Source: Planctomycetota bacterium (GTDB lineage: Bacteria; Planctomycetota; Phycisphaerae; Phycisphaerales; SM1A02). Taken from it: DNA of 40,364 nt. The DNA lies in the NCBI GenBank assembly GCA_022568135.1, contig JADFFQ010000039.1, positions 1 to 40,364 of the forward strand, given 5' to 3'. Positions within the stretch are counted from its first letter, which is position 1, and each line of letters opens with the position of its first letter. A program made the position numbers and the translations under genes. Positions 24,715-34,101 of the stretch are shown in pieces. The notes under the pieces are model-generated. The model was not told the DNA's origin, did no database searches, and saw nothing but the letters and a program-made list of their open reading frames with translations.

Positions 24715-26674
24715 GTGTGGTCTCCGCCGTAGAGCCAGGACGATCCTTTGCAGATTTTGCGAAGTTGAGGATGGTCTCAGACAGACGGTCGAGGGTTTCC
24801 GAACGATGGCCTTGATCCCATAATTCACCGAGGACGTAACCTATGAACAGAGGGCTCTTGCTGATCCCAGAAATCTGTAGATCGTGCTTGGCTCGCACAG
24901 CGTTGTCGGCCTTGTGCCAAGCATCATCCCCGAAATCGCTCTGTACAACCTTACCTACCTCGGTTGACCACATGACGAGGTCTCGTCTCCACACGGTTTC
25001 CTGTGGAAGCGGGTTCGCATCTTCGTGGCCCGTCAACCGCAGTATCGCCAGATTCTCTCGTTTATGCCTTTCGAGCTGGTCGGTCGTCTGTACATGGCTG
25101 TCAGCGTCACAGACAACAATGGTTGGGATCTCAAGCTGCTTTGCAATCGCTAACGGCTCGATCATGAAGCCCTTTCCGTTGGTCGGAACAATGTGACAGC
25201 CGAGTCGGCGGAAGTCCTCAAGCTTGTTCGAGAGTGTTAGATGGGCCGTGATGTAGGCGCGATCCTCGATTCCCTCGACCAAGATCAGAACCGGTGTGAA
25301 AAAGATCTCGTTCACCGAAGGCTGCAGGGCCAGCTGCAGGCGAAGAGCCGTACCCGAATACGATAGCGGTGACTTGGCCAATGCCTCCGAAATCGCGTGT
25401 GAGACATTCTCGTATGATAGCTGGGTTACCGTCGCGGCTTGTCTTTGTCCAGTCTTGCGCACGAGGCGCACGTTCTCGTACCTCTCCCCGGATACAAAGA
25501 TCGGGCTGTGGGTCGAGACAACTACCTGGGAGCCGCGTTTACTCAAGCGATCAAAGACGCTTACCAAATGACGAGATTGTGGCGGATGCTGAAAGAGTTC
25601 TGGCTCCTCACACCCTAGGAAGAGGGCAGGTTGACTCTCGTCGTTGCTGAATGCTAACTCGCTGAGCAAGGCGAGCAGGTATGATCGCTGCAAACCATGC
25701 CCAAATCGGGCGAGCCTTCCCTTAAAGTCTCCTTCCTGCACGCGGATGACGGCCACAGGCTCAGCAACTGTGACCCGCTTCTGACGATCCTGGTCCCATA
25801 GCAACGTCAGCCCAGCCTCGGGGTGAGCCCAATCCCTGAGGCGTTGCCGAAGCGATTGCGATAGCTCGTCCAATGTATGCTGTTCTTCGTCCAGAAGCGT
25901 TTGGTAGCTCCCGAGCGCGTTCTGCTCGATGTCTTTGAGTTTGTCGTCAAAAGATACACGAGAGCGAACAGTTCGTGCCAAGAGGGTCCCCAATGCGGAA
26001 GTCCTAGACTCGAGTTGCTCGGTTGTGGGGTCCTTGACTGCTGGAACACAGACCCACTGGAGGTGCTTCTCCAGCAGATTGGTCCCTTTCGAGAAGCCGT
26101 AAAACTGATCCTGACTTTTCAGAAGATTGCACTGCTTAGGATGGGCCTCCTCGTGGGATCGAAGTGCTCCCCGCATATCAACTTTTGTTGACACTGACGG
26201 CAAGTCCGGACAGTTGCCACGGAGCTCAGCGTACAGGCGGCGGAGCTCGTCAACCTTCTTTCCAGCTTTGACGGCCTCAAAGAACGGGGCAAACTCTGGC
26301 ATGACGAGGCGCTCTCCGTGCTGCTCAACAACGGCGGCTTCAGTGCTCTCGTCCCAGCACGCGACTGCCGAGATGACGAGTCGATCGTGCCTGTAGTAGT
26401 CTTTGAGATCTTTCTGTGCCTGTGTACTGAGGCCGGTAAACACGGCGGTTATCGTGATGGTCTTAGAAGTATCCTGTTGAAAAAAATCTTCCCTTTCCAG
26501 TGTGAGAAGATCGAGTGGCGACTCGGCATTCTGACGAAAGAGAATGTTAAGTGCGGTGAGGACGGTCGATTTGCCAGAACCGTTCGGACCAACGAGACAC
26601 GTATAGTCGGTGAAACGAATAGTCTCCTCTTCGAAGGCCCGGAAGTTCTGTATTCGTAGCGAGTCGAGATGCAT
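24626..26674 (-). CDS. OLD-family ATP-dependent endonuclease
   Basis: 682 residues. ABC-type ATPase: Walker A GPNGSGKST (29-37), signature FGHGLQRS (324-331), Walker B ALFLGCEEPEL (350-360) and switch His in STHSP (387-391). A C-terminal Toprim nuclease domain has Glu467 in LVEGIEDRAYI and Asp523/Asp525 in VVCDADSH. No UvrD-like helicase is adjacent, which makes it class 1 by family knowledge; OLD proteins act against phage or foreign DNA. The last 30 or so residues, beyond the fold, are read in the 5' part of the KTSC gene. The DNA is visibly lower in GC and uses codons rare in its neighbours (AGA, ATA, TTA), suggesting horizontal transfer. It lies in the accessory stretch with mntA/hepT. 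Confidence 0.88.
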   Translation of the reverse strand: MHLDSLRIQNFRAFEEETIRFTDYTCLVGPNGSGKSTVLTALNILFRQNAESPLDLLTLEREDFFQQDTSKTITITAVFTGLSTQAQKDLKDYYRHDRLVISAVACWDESTEAAVVEQHGERLVMPEFAPFFEAVKAGKKVDELRRLYAELRGNCPDLPSVSTKVDMRGALRSHEEAHPKQCNLLKSQDQFYGFSKGTNLLEKHLQWVCVPAVKDPTTEQLESRTSALGTLLARTVRSRVSFDDKLKDIEQNALGSYQTLLDEEQHTLDELSQSLRQRLRDWAHPEAGLTLLWDQDRQKRVTVAEPVAVIRVQEGDFKGRLARFGHGLQRSYLLALLSELAFSNDESQPALFLGCEEPELFQHPPQSRHLVSVFDRLSKRGSQVVVSTHSPIFVSGERYENVRLVRKTGQRQAATVTQLSYENVSHAISEALAKSPLSYSGTALRLQLALQPSVNEIFFTPVLILVEGIEDRAYITAHLTLSNKLEDFRRLGCHIVPTNGKGFMIEPLAIAKQLEIPTIVVCDADSHVQTTDQLERHKRENLAILRLTGHEDANPLPQETVWRRDLVMWSTEVGKVVQSDFGDDAWHKADNAVRAKHDLQISGISKSPLFIGYVLGELWDQGHRSETLDRLSETILNFAKSAKDRPGSTAETTHDGLRESVIIDHRRSGLRPNDIDTGHSIS

Positions 26675-26751
26675 ATCGCCCCCGCATTATGGCACAAGTC
26701 GGTACGCGTCGCTATGGCGCTGAGCCGGTGGGGGTGGGCGTTGTGATCAAT

Positions 26752-26779
26752 CCGCGGGCTGTCAGCCCCGCGGCTTTTT
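26752..26779 (+). terminator. Rho-independent terminator-like hairpin, + strand
   Basis: CCGCGGGC, loop, GCCCCGCGG (26752-26773, one bulged C) followed by CTTTTT (26774-26779). No + strand gene ends within 2 kb, so its purpose is unclear; it could limit antisense transcription into the recombinase. Confidence 0.5.
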
Positions 26780-26860
26780 CGTGTTCAGCGCCGTCTCATG
26801 CTGTCTGGCATCCAACAGCCGCGACCTGACAGGTCGCGGACGGGCCCCTGGGCTCTGTTG

Positions 26861-26892
26861 AAAACAACGGGGCGCTCCCACCGAGCGCCCCG
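26861..26892 (-). terminator. Rho-independent terminator of the Xer recombinase gene
   Basis: On the minus strand CGGGGCGCTC, a 5-nt loop and GAGCGCCCCG form a perfect 10-bp stem followed by TTGTTTT. It lies about 85 bp after the recombinase stop codon and fits as its terminator. Confidence 0.65.
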
Positions 26893-26975
26893 TGGTGCTC
26901 GCGTCCGTGCGAGCGGGTCCGTCCGTGGCTCTCAGCGAAGCGCGCCTGGGGCGAGCCTTGCTGAGAGGGGTGGTT

Positions 26976-28028
26976 TTACGACGCTTCGGCCCGGGGATGG
27001 GCCTGGTCGTAGGCGTCGCGCATCCGTTGGGTGGTCAGATGCGTGTACACCTGGGTGGTGGACAGCGATTGATGCCCCAGCAACTCCTGCACCGACCGCA
27101 GGTCGGCCCCGTTGTCCAGCAGGTGGGTGGCGAAGCTGTGGCGCAGGGTGTGGGGGCTGATTTTGGGGTCGAGCTTGGCTTGAGCCAGGTACTTGCTGAC
27201 CTTGCGTCGAACCGACCGCGTCGAGAGCCGGCCGCCGTGCTTGTTGATAAACAGGGCGGCGTTGGGGTCGAATGCCTGGGCGGTGCGTCTCAGCTCGGTG
27301 TCGAGCATCGCCGTGTAGTGGTGAAGCGCCCGCAGCGCATGTGAGCCGAGCGGCGCGATGCGCTCTTTGCGCCCCTTGCCGCGAACGATCAGTGCTGCTG
27401 AGGTATCGTCGATGTCGCCGCGGTTGATGCCGACGAGTTCGCTGACGCGAATGCCGGTGGAGTAGAGTGTTTCGAGGATTGCCCGGTCTCGAGCGCCGAG
27501 CAGATTGGTGTCGTCGGGAGCCGACAGCAGTTTCTCCACCTGCTCGACGCCGATCGACTTGGGCAGGCGCTTGGATTGCTTGGGGGTTCTGATCATGAGC
27601 ATGGGATTGCTGACGATCAGCTCGCGCCGTTCCAACCAGCGGTGGAACGAGCGCAGCGTGGCGATCTTGCGGGCCATCGTGGCCGGGGAATAGTTCCGCG
27701 TGCTCAAATGCTCGAGGAACCCACGGATGCCGGTGACGTCCATCTGGAGCATGGCGGCGGTGACCGTCACGACCCCGACCGTGGCTAGCACGTCCGTGTT
27801 GGTCCTATCGGCATTGGGATCAAGGTCTTGATCGGATGCGCAGCTCAACGCCTTCACCTCCTGCTGGTCTGTGGCGTTGATGTTCCGGTCCTCGGCCAGG
27901 AATTGTGCGTACTGGCGCAAGTCCACGCCGTAGCATCGCGCGGTGTAGGGGCTGAAGTGGCGCTCGTCGAGCAGGTAGCTCAGGAATTCCGCGATGACCG
28001 GAAGGTGTTCGCTGGTGGCTGATTTCAT
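26976..28028 (-). CDS. xerC: Tyrosine recombinase XerC/XerD-like
   Basis: 350 residues. All catalytic residues are visible: Arg194 (STGIRVSEL), Lys218 (GKGRKERI), His293 and Arg296 (HTLRHSFATH), His319 (LGHQSLSTT) and Tyr328 (QVYTHL). The N-terminal SAM-like DNA-binding domain is split by an extra segment of about 45 residues (48-95; NATDQQEVKALSCASDQ and following), which explains the length over the usual 300. It most likely resolves chromosome dimers at dif, though a role in element integration cannot be excluded given the accessory genes nearby. XerC and XerD cannot be told apart by eye. A terminator follows at 26861-26892. Confidence 0.9.
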   Translation of the reverse strand: MKSATSEHLPVIAEFLSYLLDERHFSPYTARCYGVDLRQYAQFLAEDRNINATDQQEVKALSCASDQDLDPNADRTNTDVLATVGVVTVTAAMLQMDVTGIRGFLEHLSTRNYSPATMARKIATLRSFHRWLERRELIVSNPMLMIRTPKQSKRLPKSIGVEQVEKLLSAPDDTNLLGARDRAILETLYSTGIRVSELVGINRGDIDDTSAALIVRGKGRKERIAPLGSHALRALHHYTAMLDTELRRTAQAFDPNAALFINKHGGRLSTRSVRRKVSKYLAQAKLDPKISPHTLRHSFATHLLDNGADLRSVQELLGHQSLSTTQVYTHLTTQRMRDAYDQAHPRAEAS

Positions 28029-28210
28029 GACTGTGACTCTGCCTGGGGTGTTATTCGGGGAAGCCCGCGACGGCGTGGATCAAGAGGCTCGAAGCGGCAT
28101 GGCCGCACGAGCCGACCGGTACCGGACCTCGGTTGAGAGTGAATCCGGAGGGTGAAGTTGACCTCTGCCATGCGTGGACCTCGGCTGGGCGCCGATGACC
28201 ACGTTGGCCG

Positions 28211-28987
28211 TCAGCGCGACGAAGCATTGGCTGCTACCGGCATCAGCCGAGCCCGCTCCCAAGCCAGCAGGTCATGGATCAGCCGATAGCTGACAAACTG
28301 CGTGTACAGCTCCATGCTCACCAGGTAAACGTCGCTGCCAAAGGGCCCGTCGGGTTCGCTGCGGCCCGCGGCGTACCGTTCGAGCCAGGCCCGCGTCTGA
28401 TGGTTGATTGCGTCGAAGACGCCTGTCGCCTCGGCGATGGGGTTGGGAGGCCCCAGCTCGCCCGGTGCGACCACGTCAGTCGTGGCGCGGGTCAACGCTC
28501 GCGGATCGAGCTCGCTGCTGCGGTCGCCGCGAAGTCTCGCATACAACTGAACCGCGGCGCCCAGCGTTGGCGGTGGATAGGGGTCGTACGCGGTGACCGT
28601 GCCCACGACAATCGCGTCAACGTCCAGGACATGGATCAGCTCCATTGCGTCGGCGGGCGAGGCGACCGACCGCATGTCGAGCTGGCGCATCGCGAAGATC
28701 ACCCGATTGACCGGAATCGAGTTGATTCCCTGCACCTGCTCGAGTTGCTGAGTGAACAGGTCAGCGAATCGGGTGGTGTCAACGGTGGAAACGCCTGACT
28801 CGTTGGCGAACGGGGCCACCGCCCAGAGCTGGTGGTGCTGGTACGGACTCATGAGCACCCTCGGCTGGATCAGTTGGTCTGTAGTACACCCCCCGGCTAG
28901 AAGCATCCAGCCAACCAGCGCCACGGCCACGCGGGCGACGACGGATCTTCGGCCGGCCCCTGGTGGCATCAGCTGTGCACTTGTCAT
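28211..28987 (-). CDS. Lipoprotein with CsgG/GNA1162-like fold
   Basis: 258 residues. A long N-terminus and a lipobox (ALVGWMLLAGGC, Cys34) suggest export and lipidation. The mature part begins MSPYQHHQLWAVAPFANESG, then DLFTQQLEQVQGINSIPVNR and VLDVDAIVVGTVTAYDPYPP, a pattern of CsgG/TolB-N/GNA1162-type outer-membrane lipoproteins. AGGCAGG precedes the ATG. It lies 89 bp downstream of the TolB-like gene on the same strand and is probably in one operon with it. The fold assignment is by motif only, and the true role is unknown. Confidence 0.65.
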   Translation of the reverse strand: MTSAQLMPPGAGRRSVVARVAVALVGWMLLAGGCTTDQLIQPRVLMSPYQHHQLWAVAPFANESGVSTVDTTRFADLFTQQLEQVQGINSIPVNRVIFAMRQLDMRSVASPADAMELIHVLDVDAIVVGTVTAYDPYPPPTLGAAVQLYARLRGDRSSELDPRALTRATTDVVAPGELGPPNPIAEATGVFDAINHQTRAWLERYAAGRSEPDGPFGSDVYLVSMELYTQFVSYRLIHDLLAWERARLMPVAANASSR

Positions 28988-29076
28988 GGCATCCTGCCTT
29001 TTGGTGAGCTCCGCTCGTCATGTCGGCCGATCGGTTTCGATTGCGATTGGCCGAAAAAAAAGGGGTAGGCGACCCG

Positions 29077-30312
29077 CTAAGGTTGCCGGCCCGGTGGTTG
29101 GTGTTCGTGCTCGGGCATGGCGCTGGTCATTTTGACCGAGTACGGCTCGATCGCCTCCAATGCCCGGGTGGTGGTGACCGCCCAGACGTTGTCCACCCCG
29201 GAGCGATCGGAGACAAAGAAGACTTGTCCGTCGCCGCTCCAGACCGGTTGGAAGTTGGCGAATCGTCCGTTGGTGAGATTGGTTCTGCCGGAGCCGTCAA
29301 CGTTCACGATCCAGACGTCGGACTGCTGAGATTGAGTGCTCGAGGATGCCTCTGGTTCAACGACCGCGACGAAGACGATGCGTCTTCCGTCGGGGGACCA
29401 CGCCGGATTGATGACAGCCGCGTTGGCAGCCGAGACGATCTCCGTGGGGCGCACGGCGTCGCCGTTGATGTAGTCCACCGTCCAAATGCTGTGATGCCGG
29501 CTGCCGCGCTGCCGGGCTCTCTGGAAGAGGATCTTGCTGCGTGCGACGTCCGGGGACCATTGAGGAAACAACCCATAATCCAGGAAGCGCCGCACGCCGG
29601 GCTTCTTCGTGTCGGCCGACCACATTTCCCATCGTCCCGATCTCGACCCGAGCTTGCAGTAGACCAACCGCTCACCATCGGGTGACCAGGAGGGGTGCAG
29701 CTCATGCTCCGGGTCGTCGGTGACCTTCATTGGTTGTCCGCCGTCGGTGGACATCACATAGATATCCCAGTTTCCGGCACGATTGGAGGCGAACGCGATC
29801 GTGGCCCCGGACGGATGAAACACCGGCATGACATCGTCAGCCGGGTCCGAGGTGAGTTGGGTGACGGTTCGCCCGGGAATCGTCTTGAGATAGATGTCCG
29901 CGGAGTCCCGGTGCTGGGTTGAGGCGAACACCATCTGTGTCCCGGTGCGGTCGATATCGGGATCGAAGCACGCCCCCTCGACCGTGAAGGTGACTTGTGC
30001 GATGTTGCTGCTGCCATCGAACGGTCCGCCCGCGTCGCGCGTGCCGCCGAGCATCTCGCCGTAGAGGCCGACGAGCGCTGCGGGACGATCAATGCGTGCG
30101 GCCCGGTTGCCGATCTGCTCGACGCCGAGCGGGCCGGCAGTAACCGGGTGCTGGGCAGGCAGCGGCAGGGGGACCGTAACGATTTCCACAGGTGTCTCGC
30201 TGATCTCCATCTTTAGAGCTACGGAGCCGCTGTTCGCCGCGCAGCCGCCTAAGAGCGCGGCGGTGCCGACAACAATCAGGCGGCGGGTGAGAAACAATGC
30301 CTTGGCGTTCAC
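29077..30312 (-). CDS. TolB-like beta-propeller lipoprotein
   Basis: 411 residues. A lipobox (VVGTAALLGGC, Cys24) is followed by about 90 residues of linker, then five or six PD40/WD40-like repeats: FHPSGATIAFASNRAGNWDI, HPSWSPDGERLVYCKLG, NPAWSPDGRRIVFVAV, QPVWSGDGQVFFVSDRSGVD. This is the TolB C-terminal propeller; the typical TolB N-domain is not seen. TolB works with Pal and the Tol complex in envelope integrity; this relative could act similarly at the outer membrane, but no tol or pal gene is close. The start is the GTG at 30312, with GGAGG 7 nt before it. First gene of an operon with the lipoprotein at 28211. Confidence 0.82.
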   Translation of the reverse strand: MNAKALFLTRRLIVVGTAALLGGCAANSGSVALKMEISETPVEIVTVPLPLPAQHPVTAGPLGVEQIGNRAARIDRPAALVGLYGEMLGGTRDAGGPFDGSSNIAQVTFTVEGACFDPDIDRTGTQMVFASTQHRDSADIYLKTIPGRTVTQLTSDPADDVMPVFHPSGATIAFASNRAGNWDIYVMSTDGGQPMKVTDDPEHELHPSWSPDGERLVYCKLGSRSGRWEMWSADTKKPGVRRFLDYGLFPQWSPDVARSKILFQRARQRGSRHHSIWTVDYINGDAVRPTEIVSAANAAVINPAWSPDGRRIVFVAVVEPEASSSTQSQQSDVWIVNVDGSGRTNLTNGRFANFQPVWSGDGQVFFVSDRSGVDNVWAVTTTRALEAIEPYSVKMTSAMPEHEHQPPGRQP

Positions 30313-30691
30313 GCGTTGACCTCCGTAGTTTCCTATGACCGCACGGCATCAAGGCCGGCGGGCGCGACCGTGGTCGCGGTCGTCGGCTCCGCCAAGACCA
30401 CGCGACTCCTGTGAGCTGAATCGGGCGGGCTCCAACCCATCCCGTCGGGTTCGACCAAGGAAATCCCGGCTCTTTATCGGACGACTGGAGAGCATGGCTT
30501 GAGTCCCTGGACCCCGCTGCCACCGGCAGCAACAGCGTTATCGGCATCCTCGCGCGGGGGCCTGAGTCGATATCTCGATTCGATCGCCACTTGATATGCC
30601 CGGCGAAACCAGGGTGGTAAGAGGTTCTGAGACCCCAACCCGATCGCCTGCTACGGAGAGTTGAGCTACACTGACTGGTTTGCCAGTTTGG
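30313..30691. other. Intergenic region before tRNA-Lys
   Basis: About 380 bp without a gene. A short hairpin, GCGACC GT GGTCGC, lies near 30363-30376. The stretch 30505-30545 reads like a very worn dockerin core in one frame, too weak to call. A -10-like TACACT (30667-30672) stands 20 bp before the tRNA but has no clear -35. Confidence 0.35.
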
Positions 30692-30765
30692 GGTCGCGTA
30701 GCTCAGCTAGGTAGAGCAACCGCCTTTTAAGCGGTAGGTCCTGGGTTCGAGTCCCAGCGCGACCA
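30692..30765 (+). tRNA. tRNA-Lys (anticodon TTT)
   Basis: A 7-bp acceptor stem (GGTCGCG 30692-30698 with CGCGACC 30758-30764, discriminator A 30765), D stem GCTC/GAGC, anticodon stem ACCGC/GCGGT with loop CTTTTAA (anticodon TTT at 30726-30728) and T stem CTGGG/CCCAG around TTCGAGT. All stems pair. The 3' CCA is not encoded, so it must be added after transcription. Confidence 0.95.
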
Positions 30766-30804
30766 TCTACCGAGAGCAATGGATCTACGCGAGCCGGTCC
30801 CCTC

Positions 30805-33800
30805 ATGCTGGTACTGCATGTCAATTGGGCCCAAGGCGCCCTACGACTTTGGGCGGAGTCGCGGTCGGCGTACCTCAACGGGGCCGATCGCCCTGCGGAC
30901 ACGGGGGCGTCGAGGCCCCCCGGCGGCGGCGATTCGACCGACACCTCCGTGCAGCGCATCGGGGTTGCCCAGGCGAACCCGCCAGCCGCCCATCCGTTTG
31001 CCGTCTCGGCCAGCGAATTGGCTGCCACGCTGGTTGCGGAGGATCTGCTTGAGCCTGATGCCGTTGGCGAGGCGGGCTCGATGCTTCTCCGCTTGCCATG
31101 CGACCCGATCGGACCTTGCCCAAGTGACCGGCTGGCCAGCGCCGTCGGAGCGCTGGATCAACCAACCGAGCTTCGACTCGGGCGATTCGAGATCCCTACC
31201 GTTGCCCTGCCCAACGATCAGGCCCTCTCAGCCGTGCTTCGACTCGAGGATCGTGGCCCGAGTGATGCCGTCGACTTCGGTCATTCGTTGCGGTATTGGA
31301 TCACGGTGGCCCGGTTCCTCCTCGAGCTGCTGGCTGATCAGCGATTCATTCCCACGTTGATCCAACCCCAATCGAATCGTGGTGGTCTACGCGCGGCATG
31401 GCGGCCTTGGCTGCATGATGAGTCGGCCCAGGTCCGCCTGGGCGCGTTGCTGGCGGCGATGCCTCCAGTCGTCCGAGCGGTGGTCGACGGATTTGCAGAT
31501 GAGCCTTGGCGCATACTGCATGATGCCCTTGGGACGTTGACCGATGCCACCGTTCGCCGGGCCTTGATCGGCGAGGACTTCATCGAGGCGATTCGAGACC
31601 ATGATCCTTCAACCGACCCGCAGGTTGCATGGCTGGCGGGGCTGCTCGGTCACGGTGACACGGTTGTCCTACCCCAGGGCCCCGGGGAGCAGATGCTCGG
31701 CGATATCCGGGTATGGATCAGCCAGCTTGAAGATGCCCGACGACCCCAGCCGTTCCGTTTGTGCTTTCGGCTCAATGAGCCGCCTGCGCACGCGGTCCCG
31801 GACGATCTGCTCTGGGTGGACGAGGACCTGTGCTGGCGACTCAGCCTGCATTTGGTGATGGACAACGACCCGCAGCAGGTCATGGTTGACGCCCGGCGTG
31901 TCTGGGAATCCTCCTCGGCGGGGCTGGTGGTCGATGGTCATCACATTGACCGGCCTGCGGAATTGCTGTTGGCCGAGCTGGGCCGGGCCAGCAGAATCTA
32001 TCCGAAGATCGAGGCGGCGCTGGCCGAGGCACAGCCCTGCGACATCGACCTCACCACCGCGGAGGCTGCCGATTTCCTGCGAGACTACCGGTCGCTGCTC
32101 GAGGAGTCAGGATTCGGCGTGATCGTGCCCCGGTGGTGGGATGAGCCGGCGTGTCGCCTCGGCGTGCGCTTGCAGGTCGATGCACCGGCATCCGACGACC
32201 CCGACCCAGAGATTGCCGGCGATTCGGCCGCGGCTCCGTCCACGCTTGGGCTCAATAGTCTTGTGCGGTACCGATGGCAGGTCGCCATCGGAGACCAGCC
32301 ATTGTCGGTTGATGACTTGCGGCAGCTTGAGCAGCTTCACTCCCCGCTGGTACGAATCGGGCGGTCGTGGGTACACATCGCTCGCCAAGACATCGCCAAC
32401 GCCGCGGCCTTTGTGCAAGCGGATCGGGGGGGCGAGATCTCACTGCTGGGGGCGCTGCGAATGGCCCAGGGTGTTGTGAGCTCTCAGCCGGCTGAGATTG
32501 GCCTGCCCGTCTTGGGAATGGATGCAGCCGGATGGGTGGGTCAGCTTCTGGACCCCGTCGATGGGCACCAGGCCATGCCTCAGTTGGATCAACCGCGTGG
32601 GTTCGTCGGTACGTTGCGTCCATATCAGAAGACCGGCTTGAGCTGGCTGGTGTTTCTGGAGCGCTACGGTCTGGGGGCGTGCCTGGCCGACGATATGGGT
32701 CTCGGCAAGACGATCCAACTGATCGCGCTGCTGTTATATGAGCGCGAGGAGGCGACCCGATCCGCGGAGGTGGGTCCAACCCTGTTGGTCGTGCCCACCT
32801 CGTTGATTGGGAATTGGGTGGCCGAGCTACGGCGATTCGCACCTTCGCTTTCATGCCACGTTCACCACGGACCTCAGCGATCGCTCGGGGGGCGCTTGGT
32901 TGAGTTTGCGGCCGCCAATGACATGGTGATCACCACCTACGCGCTGGTCCCACGCGACCACGACACGCTGATGAGGATTCGTTGGTGGCGGGTGGTGCTG
33001 GACGAGGCTCAATACATCAAGAATCCGCCCACCCAGCAGGCGACTGCGATCCGGCAGTTGCCGGCCCAGCGCCGAGTGGCCATGACCGGCACCCCGGTGG
33101 AGAACCGGCTCAACGATCTGTGGTCGATCATGGAGTTCTGTAATCCGGGCTATCTCGGCGGAGCCCGCGAGTTTCGCCGGCGCTTCGCCGTCCCGGTCGA
33201 GCGCCATCGAGACCACCGCCAAGCGGAAGCGCTGCGAAACCTCGTGCGGCCATTTGTGCTGCGGCGCCTCAAGATCGACCCGGAGGTGATCGTTGATCTG
33301 CCCGCATGTGTTCAAACCAAAGAATACGCGACACTCACCGCGGAGCAAGCGGGGCTGTATCAGGCGATCGTCGATGAAATGCTCGGCGCTGTCGATCGCG
33401 CCCAGGGCATCCAGCGCCGCGGGCTGGTGCTGGCAACACTGACCAGGCTCAAGCAAGTCTGCAACCATCCGGCCCACCTGTTGCAGGCTACTGGCGCCGG
33501 TGTCGTGGATTGGGCGCCCAAGAGCGCTGATCATCGGCCGCTGTCGGCCCGTTCCGGCAAGTGCACGCGGCTCATCGAAATGCTCGAAGAGCTGTTGTCG
33601 GCGGGCGACAAGGCCCTGGTGTTTACCCAGTTTCGTCAGATGGGTCACCTGCTGGCAGCGATGATCCGCCACGACCTCGACTGCGAGGCGATGTTCCTGC
33701 ACGGCGGGACACCGCCACTCAAGCGTCAACCGATGATCGACCGATTTCAGGGAAGCGACGGCGCCGCGCCCATCTTCATCCTTTCGCTCAAGGCCGGCGG

Positions 33801-34101
33801 CATTGGATTGAACCTCACCGCTGCCAACCACGTGTTCCATTTCGATCGTTGGTGGAATCCGGCCGTGGAGAACCAGGCTACCGACCGCGCGTATCGCATC
33901 GGCCAGTCGAGGACCGTGCATGTGCACAAGTTCGTCTGCGTCGGCACGCTGGAAGAACACATCGACCAGATGATCGAACAGAAGACCCACCTGGCCGACA
34001 ACGTCATTGGCTCGGGGGAGCAGTGGGTTACGGAGCTTACCACTGAGCAACTGCACGAAACCCTGCGACTGCGGGCCACGGCGCTGGAGGTTGATCCGTG
34101 A
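30805..34101 (+). CDS. SNF2-family DNA-dependent ATPase/helicase
   Basis: 1098 residues. The N-terminal 600 residues match the bacterial SNF2-associated region (starting MLVLHVNWAQGALRLW, a typical opening). Helicase motifs follow: I DDMGLGKTIQL (about 629), Ia VVPTSLIGNW, II LDEAQYIKNP (about 732), III MTGTPVENRL, IV VFTQFRQMGHLL, V LSLKAGGIGLNLT and VI ATDRAYRIGQ. All are intact. Such enzymes translocate on double-stranded DNA and remodel bound proteins; bacterial members are linked to RNA polymerase recycling, repair or anti-phage systems. It begins 39 bp after tRNA-Lys and ends in a 4-bp overlap with the SWIM gene, so the pair is a coupled unit. Confidence 0.95.
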   Translation: MLVLHVNWAQGALRLWAESRSAYLNGADRPADTGASRPPGGGDSTDTSVQRIGVAQANPPAAHPFAVSASELAATLVAEDLLEPDAVGEAGSMLLRLPCDPIGPCPSDRLASAVGALDQPTELRLGRFEIPTVALPNDQALSAVLRLEDRGPSDAVDFGHSLRYWITVARFLLELLADQRFIPTLIQPQSNRGGLRAAWRPWLHDESAQVRLGALLAAMPPVVRAVVDGFADEPWRILHDALGTLTDATVRRALIGEDFIEAIRDHDPSTDPQVAWLAGLLGHGDTVVLPQGPGEQMLGDIRVWISQLEDARRPQPFRLCFRLNEPPAHAVPDDLLWVDEDLCWRLSLHLVMDNDPQQVMVDARRVWESSSAGLVVDGHHIDRPAELLLAELGRASRIYPKIEAALAEAQPCDIDLTTAEAADFLRDYRSLLEESGFGVIVPRWWDEPACRLGVRLQVDAPASDDPDPEIAGDSAAAPSTLGLNSLVRYRWQVAIGDQPLSVDDLRQLEQLHSPLVRIGRSWVHIARQDIANAAAFVQADRGGEISLLGALRMAQGVVSSQPAEIGLPVLGMDAAGWVGQLLDPVDGHQAMPQLDQPRGFVGTLRPYQKTGLSWLVFLERYGLGACLADDMGLGKTIQLIALLLYEREEATRSAEVGPTLLVVPTSLIGNWVAELRRFAPSLSCHVHHGPQRSLGGRLVEFAAANDMVITTYALVPRDHDTLMRIRWWRVVLDEAQYIKNPPTQQATAIRQLPAQRRVAMTGTPVENRLNDLWSIMEFCNPGYLGGAREFRRRFAVPVERHRDHRQAEALRNLVRPFVLRRLKIDPEVIVDLPACVQTKEYATLTAEQAGLYQAIVDEMLGAVDRAQGIQRRGLVLATLTRLKQVCNHPAHLLQATGAGVVDWAPKSADHRPLSARSGKCTRLIEMLEELLSAGDKALVFTQFRQMGHLLAAMIRHDLDCEAMFLHGGTPPLKRQPMIDRFQGSDGAAPIFILSLKAGGIGLNLTAANHVFHFDRWWNPAVENQATDRAYRIGQSRTVHVHKFVCVGTLEEHIDQMIEQKTHLADNVIGSGEQWVTELTTEQLHETLRLRATALEVDP

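Larger units (their letters stand above)
26675..26975. other. Intergenic region with three palindromes
   Basis: About 300 bp between OLD and the recombinase with no gene. It holds a hairpin plus T-tract on the + strand (26752-26779), a perfect palindrome GCGACCTG, one base, CAGGTCGC (26821-26837), and a hairpin plus T-rich tail on the minus strand (26861-26892). Confidence 0.5.

Noticed and set aside
26976-28028. Integrase of a mobile island spanning icd to this gene
   Set aside because: The protein looks like a housekeeping XerC/D apart from one insertion, and no attachment repeats pairing this gene with icd were found.
30505-30545. Another dockerin relic before tRNA-Lys
   Set aside because: Only a short string similar to VIGIL with a preceding TGS is visible; too little to separate from chance.
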